From: MVRE01 sp015660965
Lineage (GTDB): Archaea; Halobacteriota; Methanomicrobia; Methanomicrobiales; Methanospirillaceae
DNA length: 64,000 nt
Assembly: GCA_050015095.1 (NCBI GenBank)
Contig: JBEKCC010000004.1
Span: forward strand, 124,001-188,000
Reading direction: 5' to 3'
Shown here: piece by piece, positions 41,456 to 50,208 of the stretch
How the letters are laid out: each line of letters begins with the position of its first letter
Position numbering within the stretch: position 1 is the stretch's first letter
The notes under the pieces: generated by a model
The model's database searches: none
The model's input: only the letters and a program-made list of their open reading frames with translations
Told to the model about the DNA's origin: nothing
Program-made: the position numbers and the translations under genes

Positions 41456-42631
41456 TTATAGCAACCCTGACAGCATCACTGCGCCTATCACAATCATCGC
41501 AAGACCGATAATAAAACGGAGCATCCGGCGATTTTCCAACCTCCAAGAATTCACCTGTTCTGGGGATAATCCAAATGAGATTATCAAGAGAATCGCGATG
41601 AGAGGCATTACAAAAATAAGATTATATAGAAGTAGGTACGGGAGTCCTTGACTAATAGTAAGAGTCTTACTCATTAACCCAAGAATGGCAAGGTAAATCC
41701 CTCCAGTACAAGGTAACTCAAATATACCGACGAGAATACCTAGGATAAATGCTGCAGGAATAGAGGCATGTTGTATATACGTCTCTATCAAATCTTTTTT
41801 CGATTCTGGTATTGCAAGGATAAATCCCTCATTCTTCCGAATAACATCAATAATGTTTACAAGCCCTAGTAGTATCGCAATAATTGCAGCTGCACGAAAC
41901 AGGATTTGTGAAAAACCAAATTGTTGGACAAAAGTGAACATTCCAATACCTGAAAGAAGGTAGAAAAAAAATACCGCAAGAATGTATGCACTTCCAACAG
42001 CTAAAACACGACGGCGGCTTTCAAGTGTGATAATGGATAGCAGTAAAAACACAAGAACGGCGAATGCGCACGGATTGATACTATCAATGAGAGCACAGGT
42101 CACAACAAGGGGAAGTGTGAGACTTGGAATGGTCACCGGGCATCCCCCACCAGTTATCGAAGGATTTCTTGGGGAGATACCTAATGGAGTTGGGTTGGGT
42201 GTTTGCTGAATAATTTGTAGTATTATTTTTTCGATATTGTCTCTGATCTGAGTCTCACCAATAAGAGCATTATTACCTACAAATATTGTCGGTACCCCAA
42301 CAGTCGTGATGTTATAATCTTGCTGGAACCGCGAAAATAAGTTTTGATTCGTGATGTTATGATAAACCTCAATTTGGATAAGTTCGAGATTAGGATACTT
42401 TGAAGTAAGTTCTATAAGAAATGGTTTGATATTTTCACAATGGAGGCACCCCTCTCCGTAAAAATAATTAACCGTTATATTTTGTTTGGAACCTGATAGT
42501 GGGGAGTAAACCGGCGTATCTTTAGATAGAGATGGGCCAAATAAACCGCCATGAACAGTGTTAAAGTTGAGTGCACCTAATAATGCTAAAATGGTGACAA
42601 TAACAACTATTACAAACCAGCTTTTTTCCAT
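41456..42631 (-). CDS. thioredoxin-like domain fused to CcdA/DsbD-type membrane protein
   Basis: The 391-residue fusion has an N-terminal membrane helix (5-22), then a thioredoxin-like domain with CLHC (Cys62, Cys65) and cis-Pro TTVGVPTIFVG. A six-helix CcdA-like transporter follows, with DSINPCAFAVLVFLLLS and the second cysteine in GIFELPCTGGIYLAILG. The CcdA part would carry reducing power across the membrane to the external thioredoxin domain. Such fusions serve extracytoplasmic thiol homeostasis or metalloprotein maturation. Confidence 0.88.
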   Translation of the reverse strand: MEKSWFVIVVIVTILALLGALNFNTVHGGLFGPSLSKDTPVYSPLSGSKQNITVNYFYGEGCLHCENIKPFLIELTSKYPNLELIQIEVYHNITNQNLFSRFQQDYNITTVGVPTIFVGNNALIGETQIRDNIEKIILQIIQQTPNPTPLGISPRNPSITGGGCPVTIPSLTLPLVVTCALIDSINPCAFAVLVFLLLSIITLESRRRVLAVGSAYILAVFFFYLLSGIGMFTFVQQFGFSQILFRAAAIIAILLGLVNIIDVIRKNEGFILAIPESKKDLIETYIQHASIPAAFILGILVGIFELPCTGGIYLAILGLMSKTLTISQGLPYLLLYNLIFVMPLIAILLIISFGLSPEQVNSWRLENRRMLRFIIGLAMIVIGAVMLSGLL

Positions 42632-42674
42632 TCTCTCTACCGTCTATCCTTGTCTAAAATAATAGTGGATAGTA

Positions 42675-43547
42675 TTATCTGAACGTGATCATCGTGCCAA
42701 CGCCCTCTTTGGTAAAAAGTTCAAGCAGGAGGTTGTGCTCAATATTACCATTGATGATATGTGCAAAAGAAACACCATTTTCGACTGCATTGATTACTGA
42801 AGTCACCTTAGGGATCATCCCCTCCCCAATAACCTTTGACTTCAAAAGGTCATTTGCTTGATCAATCGAAAGTTTCCGATAGACATTCGTCTTTGTTGTA
42901 TCCATAACCCCATCAACATCAGTCATATTGATGAGCTTGTAAGCTTTTAATGCAACTGCAATATCACCAGCTGCGGTATCAGCATTGATATTCAGACTTC
43001 CCCCGGCTCTATCAATCGCAATAGGAGAAATCACAGGTACATACTTATTATCGAGCAGAGTGTTGAGAATTGCGGGATCAACCCATTCTATTTCACCAAC
43101 ATGTCCTAGATCGACATCCTGCAGAACCCCGTCAATCTTCACCTTTTTAGGATCCATCTTGCGAGCGATGATCAGGTTGCCATCATTTCCTGAAAGTCCA
43201 ACACCACGGGCTCCACACTTCGCAATGAGCGAAACGATCCCATTGTTAATCTTCCCAACAAGTACCATCTGTGCGATCTCAAGCGTTTCCTCATCTGTAA
43301 CACGAAGTCCGCCAACAAAGACAGCTTCCTTACCCATCTGTTTCATCTTTTCACTGATTTCTGGTCCGCCTCCATGGACAAGTACGACTCTGATACCTAT
43401 ATAGTGTAGAAGCACCGCATCTCGAATCGCATTCTCGAGTATTACAGGATCAACCATCGCGTGCCCTCCTAGCTTGATGACAAGTGTTTTGCCATGGAAT
43501 TGTTGAATATATGGCAGTGCCTCCATGAGCACTTCTTCGCGTTTCAT
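42675..43547 (-). CDS. argB: acetylglutamate kinase
   Basis: The 290-residue kinase phosphorylates N-acetylglutamate in arginine synthesis. It has the N-terminal KLGGHAM phosphate loop, HGGGPEIS substrate loop and the NINADTAAGDIAVALKA block. It overlaps argJ by four bases (43544-43547) and is the last gene of the argC-CBS-argJ-argB unit. Confidence 0.96.
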   Translation of the reverse strand: MKREEVLMEALPYIQQFHGKTLVIKLGGHAMVDPVILENAIRDAVLLHYIGIRVVLVHGGGPEISEKMKQMGKEAVFVGGLRVTDEETLEIAQMVLVGKINNGIVSLIAKCGARGVGLSGNDGNLIIARKMDPKKVKIDGVLQDVDLGHVGEIEWVDPAILNTLLDNKYVPVISPIAIDRAGGSLNINADTAAGDIAVALKAYKLINMTDVDGVMDTTKTNVYRKLSIDQANDLLKSKVIGEGMIPKVTSVINAVENGVSFAHIINGNIEHNLLLELFTKEGVGTMITFR

Positions 43548-44701
43548 GTTGTGTACCTCCCATTAATCTCCACGTATCTTTCCGTCAGATCACATCCCCA
43601 AGCAGTTGCCTTTTCTTTTCCAGAGGCAAGATCGATTTCGAATATGACCTTCTTTCCTTTCATCGCCGTTTTAGCCATTGCCAAATCCGCGATGATCTCC
43701 CCACTCATCACTAATGGATATCTGTTAGTACCGTCTCCGATCCAGAGCGAGATTGCATTGGGATCAAATTCAATACCGGAACGTCCTGCCGCAGCTACGA
43801 TCCTTCCCCAATTTGGATCCTCACCATAGACTGCGGTTTTGACGAGCGAAGACCCAATAACAGCTCTTGCAACGGTTGCAGCAGCCTCTTCATTCATTGC
43901 ACTCAGGACAGTAACCTCAATAAGCTTGGTAGCACCTTCTCCATCGGCTGCAATCTGTTGAGCGAGTGAGCGGCAGCATGTCTCGAGTACTGTACAGAAT
44001 TCAGTATTATTTACGTGACCAGCTTCGCCGGTTGCAGTACATAAAGCAATGTCATTAGTACTAGTGTCGCCATCAACTACAACACAATTAAATGACCGCC
44101 TTGTTGCCTGACTTAGTGCCTGTTTAAGCTGTTTCTGGTTTATTTTTGCATCTGTGTAGAGAAATGCAAGCATTGTTGCCATGTTTGGTGCGATCATGCC
44201 ACTGCCTTTTGCTATACCGCCAACAGAAAATGTATCGGTTTCTACTAGAGCGTGTTTAGGGAAAGTGTCGGTTGTCATGATTGCCTGTGCAGCCAAGGTT
44301 TCACTAGATTCGCTCCTTCCAATGTTTTTAGCCACATCACAGCATTGACGTTCGATCAAAGAGATATCAAGATACTTGCCTATGACTCCAGTGCTGGCTA
44401 CCCCTACATGATAAGGGTCAATGCCTAGACTTTCACCTGCAATCTCGGACATTCTAACAGCGTCATTATAGCCTCTTTTTCCGGTGTAAGCATTCGCACA
44501 ACCACTATTTGCGATAACCGCCTCAAATTTTCCTTTTTTGATACGTTCTTGCATTAGTTCAATTGGAGCGGCCTTAACAAGGTTTTGGGTAAATACTCCT
44601 GCAGTGTAACCGCTTGCAGAAATGAGAGCAAGCCCATTCTTCCCTTCTTTGATTCCGCTTGCAGAAACCCCTTCAATGGCACAAATGCTCCTGCAGGTCA
44701 C
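43544..44701 (-). CDS. argJ: bifunctional ornithine acetyltransferase / N-acetylglutamate synthase
   Basis: The 385-residue enzyme recycles the acetyl group between acetylornithine and glutamate. The autoprocessing site is in KGSGMIAPNMATMLAFLYTDA, where Thr of the ATML motif becomes the N-terminal nucleophile of the beta chain. The ANSGCANAYTG oxyanion stretch is also present. Its start shares a base with the stop of the CBS gene (44701). Confidence 0.95.
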   Translation of the reverse strand: MTCRSICAIEGVSASGIKEGKNGLALISASGYTAGVFTQNLVKAAPIELMQERIKKGKFEAVIANSGCANAYTGKRGYNDAVRMSEIAGESLGIDPYHVGVASTGVIGKYLDISLIERQCCDVAKNIGRSESSETLAAQAIMTTDTFPKHALVETDTFSVGGIAKGSGMIAPNMATMLAFLYTDAKINQKQLKQALSQATRRSFNCVVVDGDTSTNDIALCTATGEAGHVNNTEFCTVLETCCRSLAQQIAADGEGATKLIEVTVLSAMNEEAAATVARAVIGSSLVKTAVYGEDPNWGRIVAAAGRSGIEFDPNAISLWIGDGTNRYPLVMSGEIIADLAMAKTAMKGKKVIFEIDLASGKEKATAWGCDLTERYVEINGRYTT

Positions 44702-45195
44702 TATGGTTCACCTTCATTTTTACTATCATACGACATTCCGACACCTTGTACAATGTCCGCTCTTGTAATAATTCCGACTAGATTCTTCCCATGCATTACC
44801 GGAAGACGGGCGATACCTTCACGAAGCATCAAAGATGCTGCCGCTTCAATATCCATGTCCTCAGTAGCCGTCATTAGACGGTGCGTCATTACTTTTCGAA
44901 CAGGAGTATCCCCTATATTACGTAAGGCATGTTTGGTTTTTTCCCAGTTGATAAACTCACGGATTGGCACTTCAATTATTTCAAGCGGTGAAGGCAGCCA
45001 CAGATCGTTGGAAATCCTTTCGGTTTCTAATAACGCTATGATATCAGATTCTGTAAGCATTCCAACTAGCTCAGACCCCTCCATAACAGGGAGTCCTCCA
45101 ATATGATGTTTTCTTAAGAGAGCTACAGCATCTCGTAATGACATATCAACAGTGCATACGATAGGAGTTTTTGTCATGATTTCCTTGACTAGCAT
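44701..45195 (-). CDS. CBS-domain pair protein
   Basis: The 164-residue protein is made of two CBS domains (MTKTPIVCTVDMSLRDAVALLRKHHIGGLPVMEGSELVGMLTESDI-type repeats, roughly 8-60 and 93-150), with no other domain. Such Bateman modules bind adenosine ligands (AMP, ATP, SAM) and regulate partners. It is translationally coupled to argJ and nine bases from argC, in the middle of an arginine operon, so control of arginine flux by adenylate or SAM level is plausible but unproven. Confidence 0.88.
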   Translation of the reverse strand: MLVKEIMTKTPIVCTVDMSLRDAVALLRKHHIGGLPVMEGSELVGMLTESDIIALLETERISNDLWLPSPLEIIEVPIREFINWEKTKHALRNIGDTPVRKVMTHRLMTATEDMDIEAAASLMLREGIARLPVMHGKNLVGIITRADIVQGVGMSYDSKNEGEP

Positions 45196-45204
45196 GGCAT
45201 CCCC

Positions 45205-46191
45205 CTAAGGCAACATGCCAGCATTGACAAGACCATCGGTCTCATTAAAATCACACATAAGATTCATGTTTTGGATTGCCTGACCGCTTGCACCTTTGAC
45301 AAGATTATCAATAGCAGAGATTGCTACAACACGTTCCCCTTCAGATTCGACCATAACATCACAGAAGTTACTTCCGCGTACAGCCGCAAGTGAGGGGTTC
45401 TGGTAACGGACAAAGTATTCGTCCTTATAGTAATTTTGGTATATCCGTTCGACTTTCGTTTGATCCATTGGTTCATCAAGTAAAATATGAGCGGTTGTCA
45501 GTATGCCACGGTTTACGGGCACAAGATGAGGAGTGAAATAACATTTCGCTTTGGAGCCCAGATAAGCAAGCTCTTGTTTCATCTCAGCCAGATGCCGATG
45601 AGATGTCCACTTATATGGACCGACATTATCACCAACATTAGGATAATGAGTTGTAGCCGACGGATTATCACCGGCTCCAGTTACGCCCGTTTTTGAGTCA
45701 AATATTACTGTTCGCGCAAAACGGGCGAGAGGTGCTGCTGCTAAGGTTGCTCCTGTAGGAAAACATCCGGGATTCGCGACAAATTTTGCTCCAATAATTT
45801 CCTTTCTATGTATTTCGGGAATACCATACGGTGCTGCGAAATAATCGGTGTGAGTAACACCGTAAACTTTCTCATAAATATTTTTTTGTAACCGGTAATC
45901 AGCACTAAGATCTACAACCTTAATTCCTCGAGAGACTAGTTTTCCCGCATATGTCATCGCAGCAGTATGTGGAACTGCAAGAAATACAACATCAACATCA
46001 ATTGCATCAATATTCGGGTTCTCAAATTTGAGATCCGTAAACCCCTTTAAATGGGGATGGACATTTACAAGGGGTGTACCTGCCAACTTACGTGATGTTG
46101 CATACGTAATATCAGCTGAAGAATGGCAATGCAATAGCCGTATCAGCTCACCGCCAGCATATCCAGACGCTCCGATAATCGCAACCTTCAT
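45205..46191 (-). CDS. argC: N-acetyl-gamma-glutamyl-phosphate reductase
   Basis: The 328-residue NADPH-dependent reductase is the third step of arginine synthesis. The dinucleotide loop GASGYAGGELIRLL is at residues 7-20, with catalytic Cys in VANPGCFPTGATLA and the PHLVPVNRGILTT block. It is the first gene of the argC-CBS-argJ-argB operon. Confidence 0.95.
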   Translation of the reverse strand: MKVAIIGASGYAGGELIRLLHCHSSADITYATSRKLAGTPLVNVHPHLKGFTDLKFENPNIDAIDVDVVFLAVPHTAAMTYAGKLVSRGIKVVDLSADYRLQKNIYEKVYGVTHTDYFAAPYGIPEIHRKEIIGAKFVANPGCFPTGATLAAAPLARFARTVIFDSKTGVTGAGDNPSATTHYPNVGDNVGPYKWTSHRHLAEMKQELAYLGSKAKCYFTPHLVPVNRGILTTAHILLDEPMDQTKVERIYQNYYKDEYFVRYQNPSLAAVRGSNFCDVMVESEGERVVAISAIDNLVKGASGQAIQNMNLMCDFNETDGLVNAGMLP

Positions 46192-46311
46192 ATATGAATA
46201 TTTTTTCGGTACAAACTTAATCCTTTTTGGATTTTTTCCAAATTTTTCGATTATTTTATCGATCTTCTGAAAAAAGAATGATTTTGTAAGAGCAATCTAA
46301 GATTTATCTGG

Positions 46312-47226
46312 TCATACTTGCTCCAATTTTTGATTATAGACACTATGAAGGCGTTGCGCGAGTAATTCGATCCTTTGACGATCTTCAAGCCCATCGAGAA
46401 GATCAGCAGGAAGAGATTCAATTCCCTTGCTAGCTCCAAGGTAAGCTCCGCAAATAAGAGCTATGGTATCAGTGTTACCTCCCACATTTGCAGCGACAGT
46501 TAAAAGATCTGGCGGGTGCTGGTATCGGCTAATGAGGAAAACTGCAAGTGGCAGAGTCTGATAAATTGAAACATCATGACCGATTTTGAGTATACCAAGG
46601 TCTGTATCTACGCCCTCACTTTGAAGCATGAGTGCGTGTCTGATTCTGCTCCCAAGAATATCATCTTCAACAGTAGCCTTTTGTTCTGCCTGTTGGAGTG
46701 GATCGGAAACACCATGAATTGCAGATGATATCAGAACGCTAAGTGTTGAAACGGCTGCATGAGCTGCAGGATGCGTATGTGTGACATTACAGGCTCGTAC
46801 TGCACGTTCTACACACTCAGATTGGTTGGGGTATGAAAGCGCGAACGGGATCGCAAGAGAGAGACACCCGGAGGTAGTTGATTTGACGCCAGTTGCTGTA
46901 GGATTGTCTCGAATCATATGTTCGCAGGCAGCAGAAATAGAACCATCTGGAAATCGGAACCCTCCACGAGAATAGAGCTCCTTAAGAGCTGCTGCATATC
47001 TCGTCTCGTTAAACCTTCCGTCAGCAATCAGGGTACCTACCAATATCATGAGCTGTGTATCATCAGTGTATTGCCCGGGTTCTAACCTTGCATTTGGATG
47101 CCCCTTATATGCCCGCCGATATCCATACCGCATCTTTTGCAAATTTGGCGATGTGCTCTCATTGGGCATGCCAAGAGCATCGCCAATTGCTGCTCCAAGC
47201 ATGCATCCCTTGAACCGATCAAGCAT
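46312..47226 (-). CDS. ADP-ribosylglycohydrolase family protein
   Basis: The 304-residue all-helical DraG-type hydrolase has GCMLGAAIGDALGMPNES at the start, the metal-binding YTDDTQLM (about 52-59) and the C-terminal VGGNTDTIALICGAYLGA, together providing the usual two-metal site. It removes ADP-ribose from proteins or nucleic acids, or acts on a related N-glycoside. No ADP-ribosyltransferase is visible nearby. Confidence 0.9.
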   Translation of the reverse strand: MLDRFKGCMLGAAIGDALGMPNESTSPNLQKMRYGYRRAYKGHPNARLEPGQYTDDTQLMILVGTLIADGRFNETRYAAALKELYSRGGFRFPDGSISAACEHMIRDNPTATGVKSTTSGCLSLAIPFALSYPNQSECVERAVRACNVTHTHPAAHAAVSTLSVLISSAIHGVSDPLQQAEQKATVEDDILGSRIRHALMLQSEGVDTDLGILKIGHDVSIYQTLPLAVFLISRYQHPPDLLTVAANVGGNTDTIALICGAYLGASKGIESLPADLLDGLEDRQRIELLAQRLHSVYNQKLEQV

Positions 47227-47308
47227 CGATCTAGTATTAAAAAAGCCCGATAGATAATGGTTATTATATTTTTTATTTTACCAGATGACAGTGACACGAC
47301 CACAGTGC

Positions 47309-47318
47309 ATAAATATTA
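47309..47318 (+). promoter_or_regulatory. TATA box of acsA
   Basis: ATAAATATTA lies about 37-46 bases before the acsA ATG. AGGGGTGA directly upstream of the ATG is the ribosome binding site. Confidence 0.5.
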
Positions 47319-47354
47319 TTTTCACATGATTAATTATGTAAATTAGGGGTGACA

Positions 47355-49250
47355 ATGGCCGAACAATTTGATGTCAAACTCGTTGAGGAGATGAAATATT
47401 ATACGCCCAATCCGGAATACAAACGAAATTCCTGGTTGGGAGATTACCAGAAGATGTATGATGAATTCCTCGCAGATCCCGATGCATTCTGGAGCAACAT
47501 GGCACAGCAACTCGACTGGATCAAGCCATGGGATACTGTAAAGGAATGGAACTATCCCTACGCCAAATGGTTCGTGAATGCAAAACTCAATATTACTGCA
47601 AACTGTCTTGACCGGCATGTCAACAATAACCGGCGCAACAAGGTCGCCCTCATCTGGAGGGGGGAAGGTGGTGCAGAGCGTGTTTATTCTTACCAGAAAC
47701 TCCTTTCCCATGTGATGCGCTTTGCAAATGCGTTAAAGAAGATCGGGGTGAAAAAAGGCGACCGTGTTTGTATTTATATGCCGCTTGTCCCGGAGCAGGT
47801 GATTGCCATGCTCGCCTGTGCACGGATTGGTGCAACACACAGTGTTGTATTCGGGGGATTCGCCGCAGCAGCATTGAACCTGCGGATTCAGGACGCTGAA
47901 GCAAAAGTCGTCATAACAGCAGATATTGCAGTTCGCCGCGGAAAGGCAATCCAGCTGAAAGCCATAGTCGATGAAGCTCTTCTTAACGCCCCCACGGTTG
48001 AGCATGTCATTGTGCTCCAGAGGAAAGACCCGCCAGTCGATCTCCACCCGAGCCGGGAGCTCGATTTCTATGCGGTGATGGAGGACGTTCCCGATGAATG
48101 CCCGCCCGAAGTTATGGACGCCGAGGATCCGCTTTACATTTTATATACAAGTGGATCCACGGGAAAACCAAAAGGGGTAGTACATACCTGCGGCGGGTAC
48201 ATGGTCGGGACATATTACACGAGTAAATATGTGTTCGATATCAAGGACAATGATATTTTCTGGTGTACCGCTGACCCGGGCTGGGTTACCGGGCACAGTT
48301 ATATCATATATGGACCACTTGCCGTTGGCGCCACAGTTTTTATTACAGAACTGACTCCTGATTATCCGGATGCAGGCAGTTGGTGGAACCTGATCCAAGA
48401 GCAGAAAATTACCATTTTATATACTGCTCCAACCGCCATCCGTACATTCATGAAGGTAGGGGAAAGCTGGCCCAACAAATATAATCTGAAATCCCTGCGT
48501 ATCATCGGTTCTGTTGGGGAACCCCTGAACCCTGAAGCATTTGAGTGGTACTATCATGTGATTGGAAAGGACAGGTGTCCCATTGTCGATACATGGTGGC
48601 AGACGGAGACAGGAATGCTGTTGATCACAACCATGATTGGCGAAAAGATGCGCCCGGGATTTGCAGGAAAACCTATTCCTGGTGTCACTGCGGATGTTGT
48701 GGATAAATCCGGAAAGCCTATCCCAGCGAACACCATGGGGTTCCTTGTTATCAAATCGCCATGGCCAGCTATGCTGCGGACGTTGTATAAGGATGATGAA
48801 CGGTACCGTAAGTACTGGTACACCATCGATAACCTTTACACGGCGGGCGATCTCGCAGTCAAGGGCAAGGATGGCTATATTATGATTCTCGGGCGTGCCG
48901 ATGATATCATCATTGTCTCGGGCCACAATATCGGCACTGCTGAAGTCGAGAGCGCTCTTGTATCACATAAGGCAGTGGCGGAGGCCGCCGTCATTGGCAA
49001 ACCGGATCCGGTGAAAGGGAATTCGATCAAGGCATTTGTGATTCTCCGTATTGGTTTCCAGAAAAGTGATAACCTCACTCAGGACCTCATCCACCATGTG
49101 CGGACTACCATCGGGCCGATCGCCGTGCCCCACGAGATCGAGTTCGTGGACAAACTGCCGAAAACACGGAGCGGTAAGATTATGCGGCGCGTGCTGAAAG
49201 CAAAGGAGATGGGAATCGATCCCGGCGACATCTCGACGCTGGAGGAATGA
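47355..49250 (+). CDS. acsA: acetyl-CoA synthetase (AMP-forming)
   Basis: The 631-residue enzyme activates acetate to acetyl-CoA with ATP. It has the P-loop YTSGSTGKPKG, the WWQTETG substrate block and the C-terminal KTRSGKIMRR, where the modifiable catalytic Lys is about residue 608. ATG 47355 follows AGGGGTGA; a GTG six bases earlier is in frame. The gene and the following transporter are visibly richer in G+C than their neighbours. Hydrogenotrophic methanogens need acetate as carbon source, which fits an uptake-plus-activation pair. Confidence 0.95.
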   Translation: MAEQFDVKLVEEMKYYTPNPEYKRNSWLGDYQKMYDEFLADPDAFWSNMAQQLDWIKPWDTVKEWNYPYAKWFVNAKLNITANCLDRHVNNNRRNKVALIWRGEGGAERVYSYQKLLSHVMRFANALKKIGVKKGDRVCIYMPLVPEQVIAMLACARIGATHSVVFGGFAAAALNLRIQDAEAKVVITADIAVRRGKAIQLKAIVDEALLNAPTVEHVIVLQRKDPPVDLHPSRELDFYAVMEDVPDECPPEVMDAEDPLYILYTSGSTGKPKGVVHTCGGYMVGTYYTSKYVFDIKDNDIFWCTADPGWVTGHSYIIYGPLAVGATVFITELTPDYPDAGSWWNLIQEQKITILYTAPTAIRTFMKVGESWPNKYNLKSLRIIGSVGEPLNPEAFEWYYHVIGKDRCPIVDTWWQTETGMLLITTMIGEKMRPGFAGKPIPGVTADVVDKSGKPIPANTMGFLVIKSPWPAMLRTLYKDDERYRKYWYTIDNLYTAGDLAVKGKDGYIMILGRADDIIIVSGHNIGTAEVESALVSHKAVAEAAVIGKPDPVKGNSIKAFVILRIGFQKSDNLTQDLIHHVRTTIGPIAVPHEIEFVDKLPKTRSGKIMRRVLKAKEMGIDPGDISTLEE

Positions 49251-49320
49251 GGGATCCGTTTTCGGAAACCTGAACACAAATGAAAAATTGGAACAAATGC
49301 TGAAAAGGAGTTCGGAAAAG

Positions 49321-49908
49321 ATGGAAACTATGGTAACAAACCGCGATTTGACAGGTAATCCGGCCCCTCTGGGCCTGATGGGGTTTGGAATGACGACCGT
49401 CCTGCTGAACCTTCATAATGCAGGATTATTTACGCTGGGAAGTATGATCCTCGCGATGGGAATTTTTTATGGAGGAATTGCACAGCTCATCGCTGGGTCG
49501 ATGGAATGGAAGAAAGGAAACACCTTTGCAACGACTGCATTTTGCTCCTATGGTCTGTTTTGGCTTTCTCTCGTAGCACTTATCATGATCCCTTCGATGG
49601 GACTCGGAGAGAAGACGTCACCGGTTGCAATGGCGGCCTACCTTGCAATGTGGGGATTGTTCACCGCAGTGATGTTCATAGGTACACTCCGGTTCAACCG
49701 GGCGATGCAGGTTGTCTTTGCGACGCTTGCGATCCTCTTCTTCCTCCTTGCTCTGGGAGACCTGACGGGGATTTCTGCAATCACCCAGCTTGCTGGGTGG
49801 GAGGGGATCCTGTGCGGTTTCTCCGCGATCTACACCGCCCTTGCCCAGGTAGTCAATGAGACATACGGGAAAGGAACGATGATCATTCCGCTGTGGCCGG
49901 TGAAGTGA
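49321..49908 (+). CDS. satP: acetate transporter, GPR1/FUN34/SatP family
   Basis: The 195-residue protein (frame open from 49288; ATG 49321 follows AAAGGAG) has six membrane helices and the family signature NPAPLGLMGFGMTTVLLNLHNAG at its start. SatP-type proteins carry acetate and succinate. It begins 70 bases after acsA and shares its high G+C composition. A run of eight T at 49927-49934 probably ends the transcript. Confidence 0.92.
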   Translation: METMVTNRDLTGNPAPLGLMGFGMTTVLLNLHNAGLFTLGSMILAMGIFYGGIAQLIAGSMEWKKGNTFATTAFCSYGLFWLSLVALIMIPSMGLGEKTSPVAMAAYLAMWGLFTAVMFIGTLRFNRAMQVVFATLAILFFLLALGDLTGISAITQLAGWEGILCGFSAIYTALAQVVNETYGKGTMIIPLWPVK

Positions 49909-50208
49909 ACCGGCGGGACATCTCACTTTTTTTTCTGCTGCGTTCCGTTCGACTTCAGCCGACGCTGACCATTTTCCTACAGATCCTTTGCTGACCGGTC
50001 AATTGCCAGGGTGCCGGAAGTTTCCGACAAATACTAGTATGATTTTTTGGTTCTGGTGCATCTGCGGGACGTTTAAATACTCGACATTGAAGTGTTCAGA
50101 CGATATCATTTCCATTAAGTCCCGTTAACGCAACAGCACCTCCGTATGAAGAAAATCGCATACCAGAGGTATTGGATCCGGCCGTTTCCTGTCGTTGAAT
50201 GAACTCAT
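49909..50208. other. 300-base intergenic region after the acsA-satP pair
   Basis: Contains the satP terminator, a TTTAAATA promoter-like box at 50072-50079, and an 18-codon open frame (50146-50202) encoding MKKIAYQRYWIRPFPVVE, with no clear ribosome binding site. The first 280 bases share the higher G+C of acsA-satP, while the downstream gene does not. It probably holds the edge of a transferred segment and possibly gene debris. Confidence 0.4.
49924..49936 (+). terminator. oligo-T terminator of acsA-satP
   Basis: CACTTTTTTTTCT sits about 16-28 bases after the satP stop. Eight consecutive T fit archaeal termination. Confidence 0.55.

Noticed and set aside
47343..49279. Several long minus-strand frames opposite acsA
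   Set aside because: Higher G+C lengthens chance frames. The plus strand encodes a complete acetyl-CoA synthetase.
49618..49926. Minus-strand frame opposite the SatP-like gene
   Set aside because: Composition is a shadow of the transporter codons, with no start signal.
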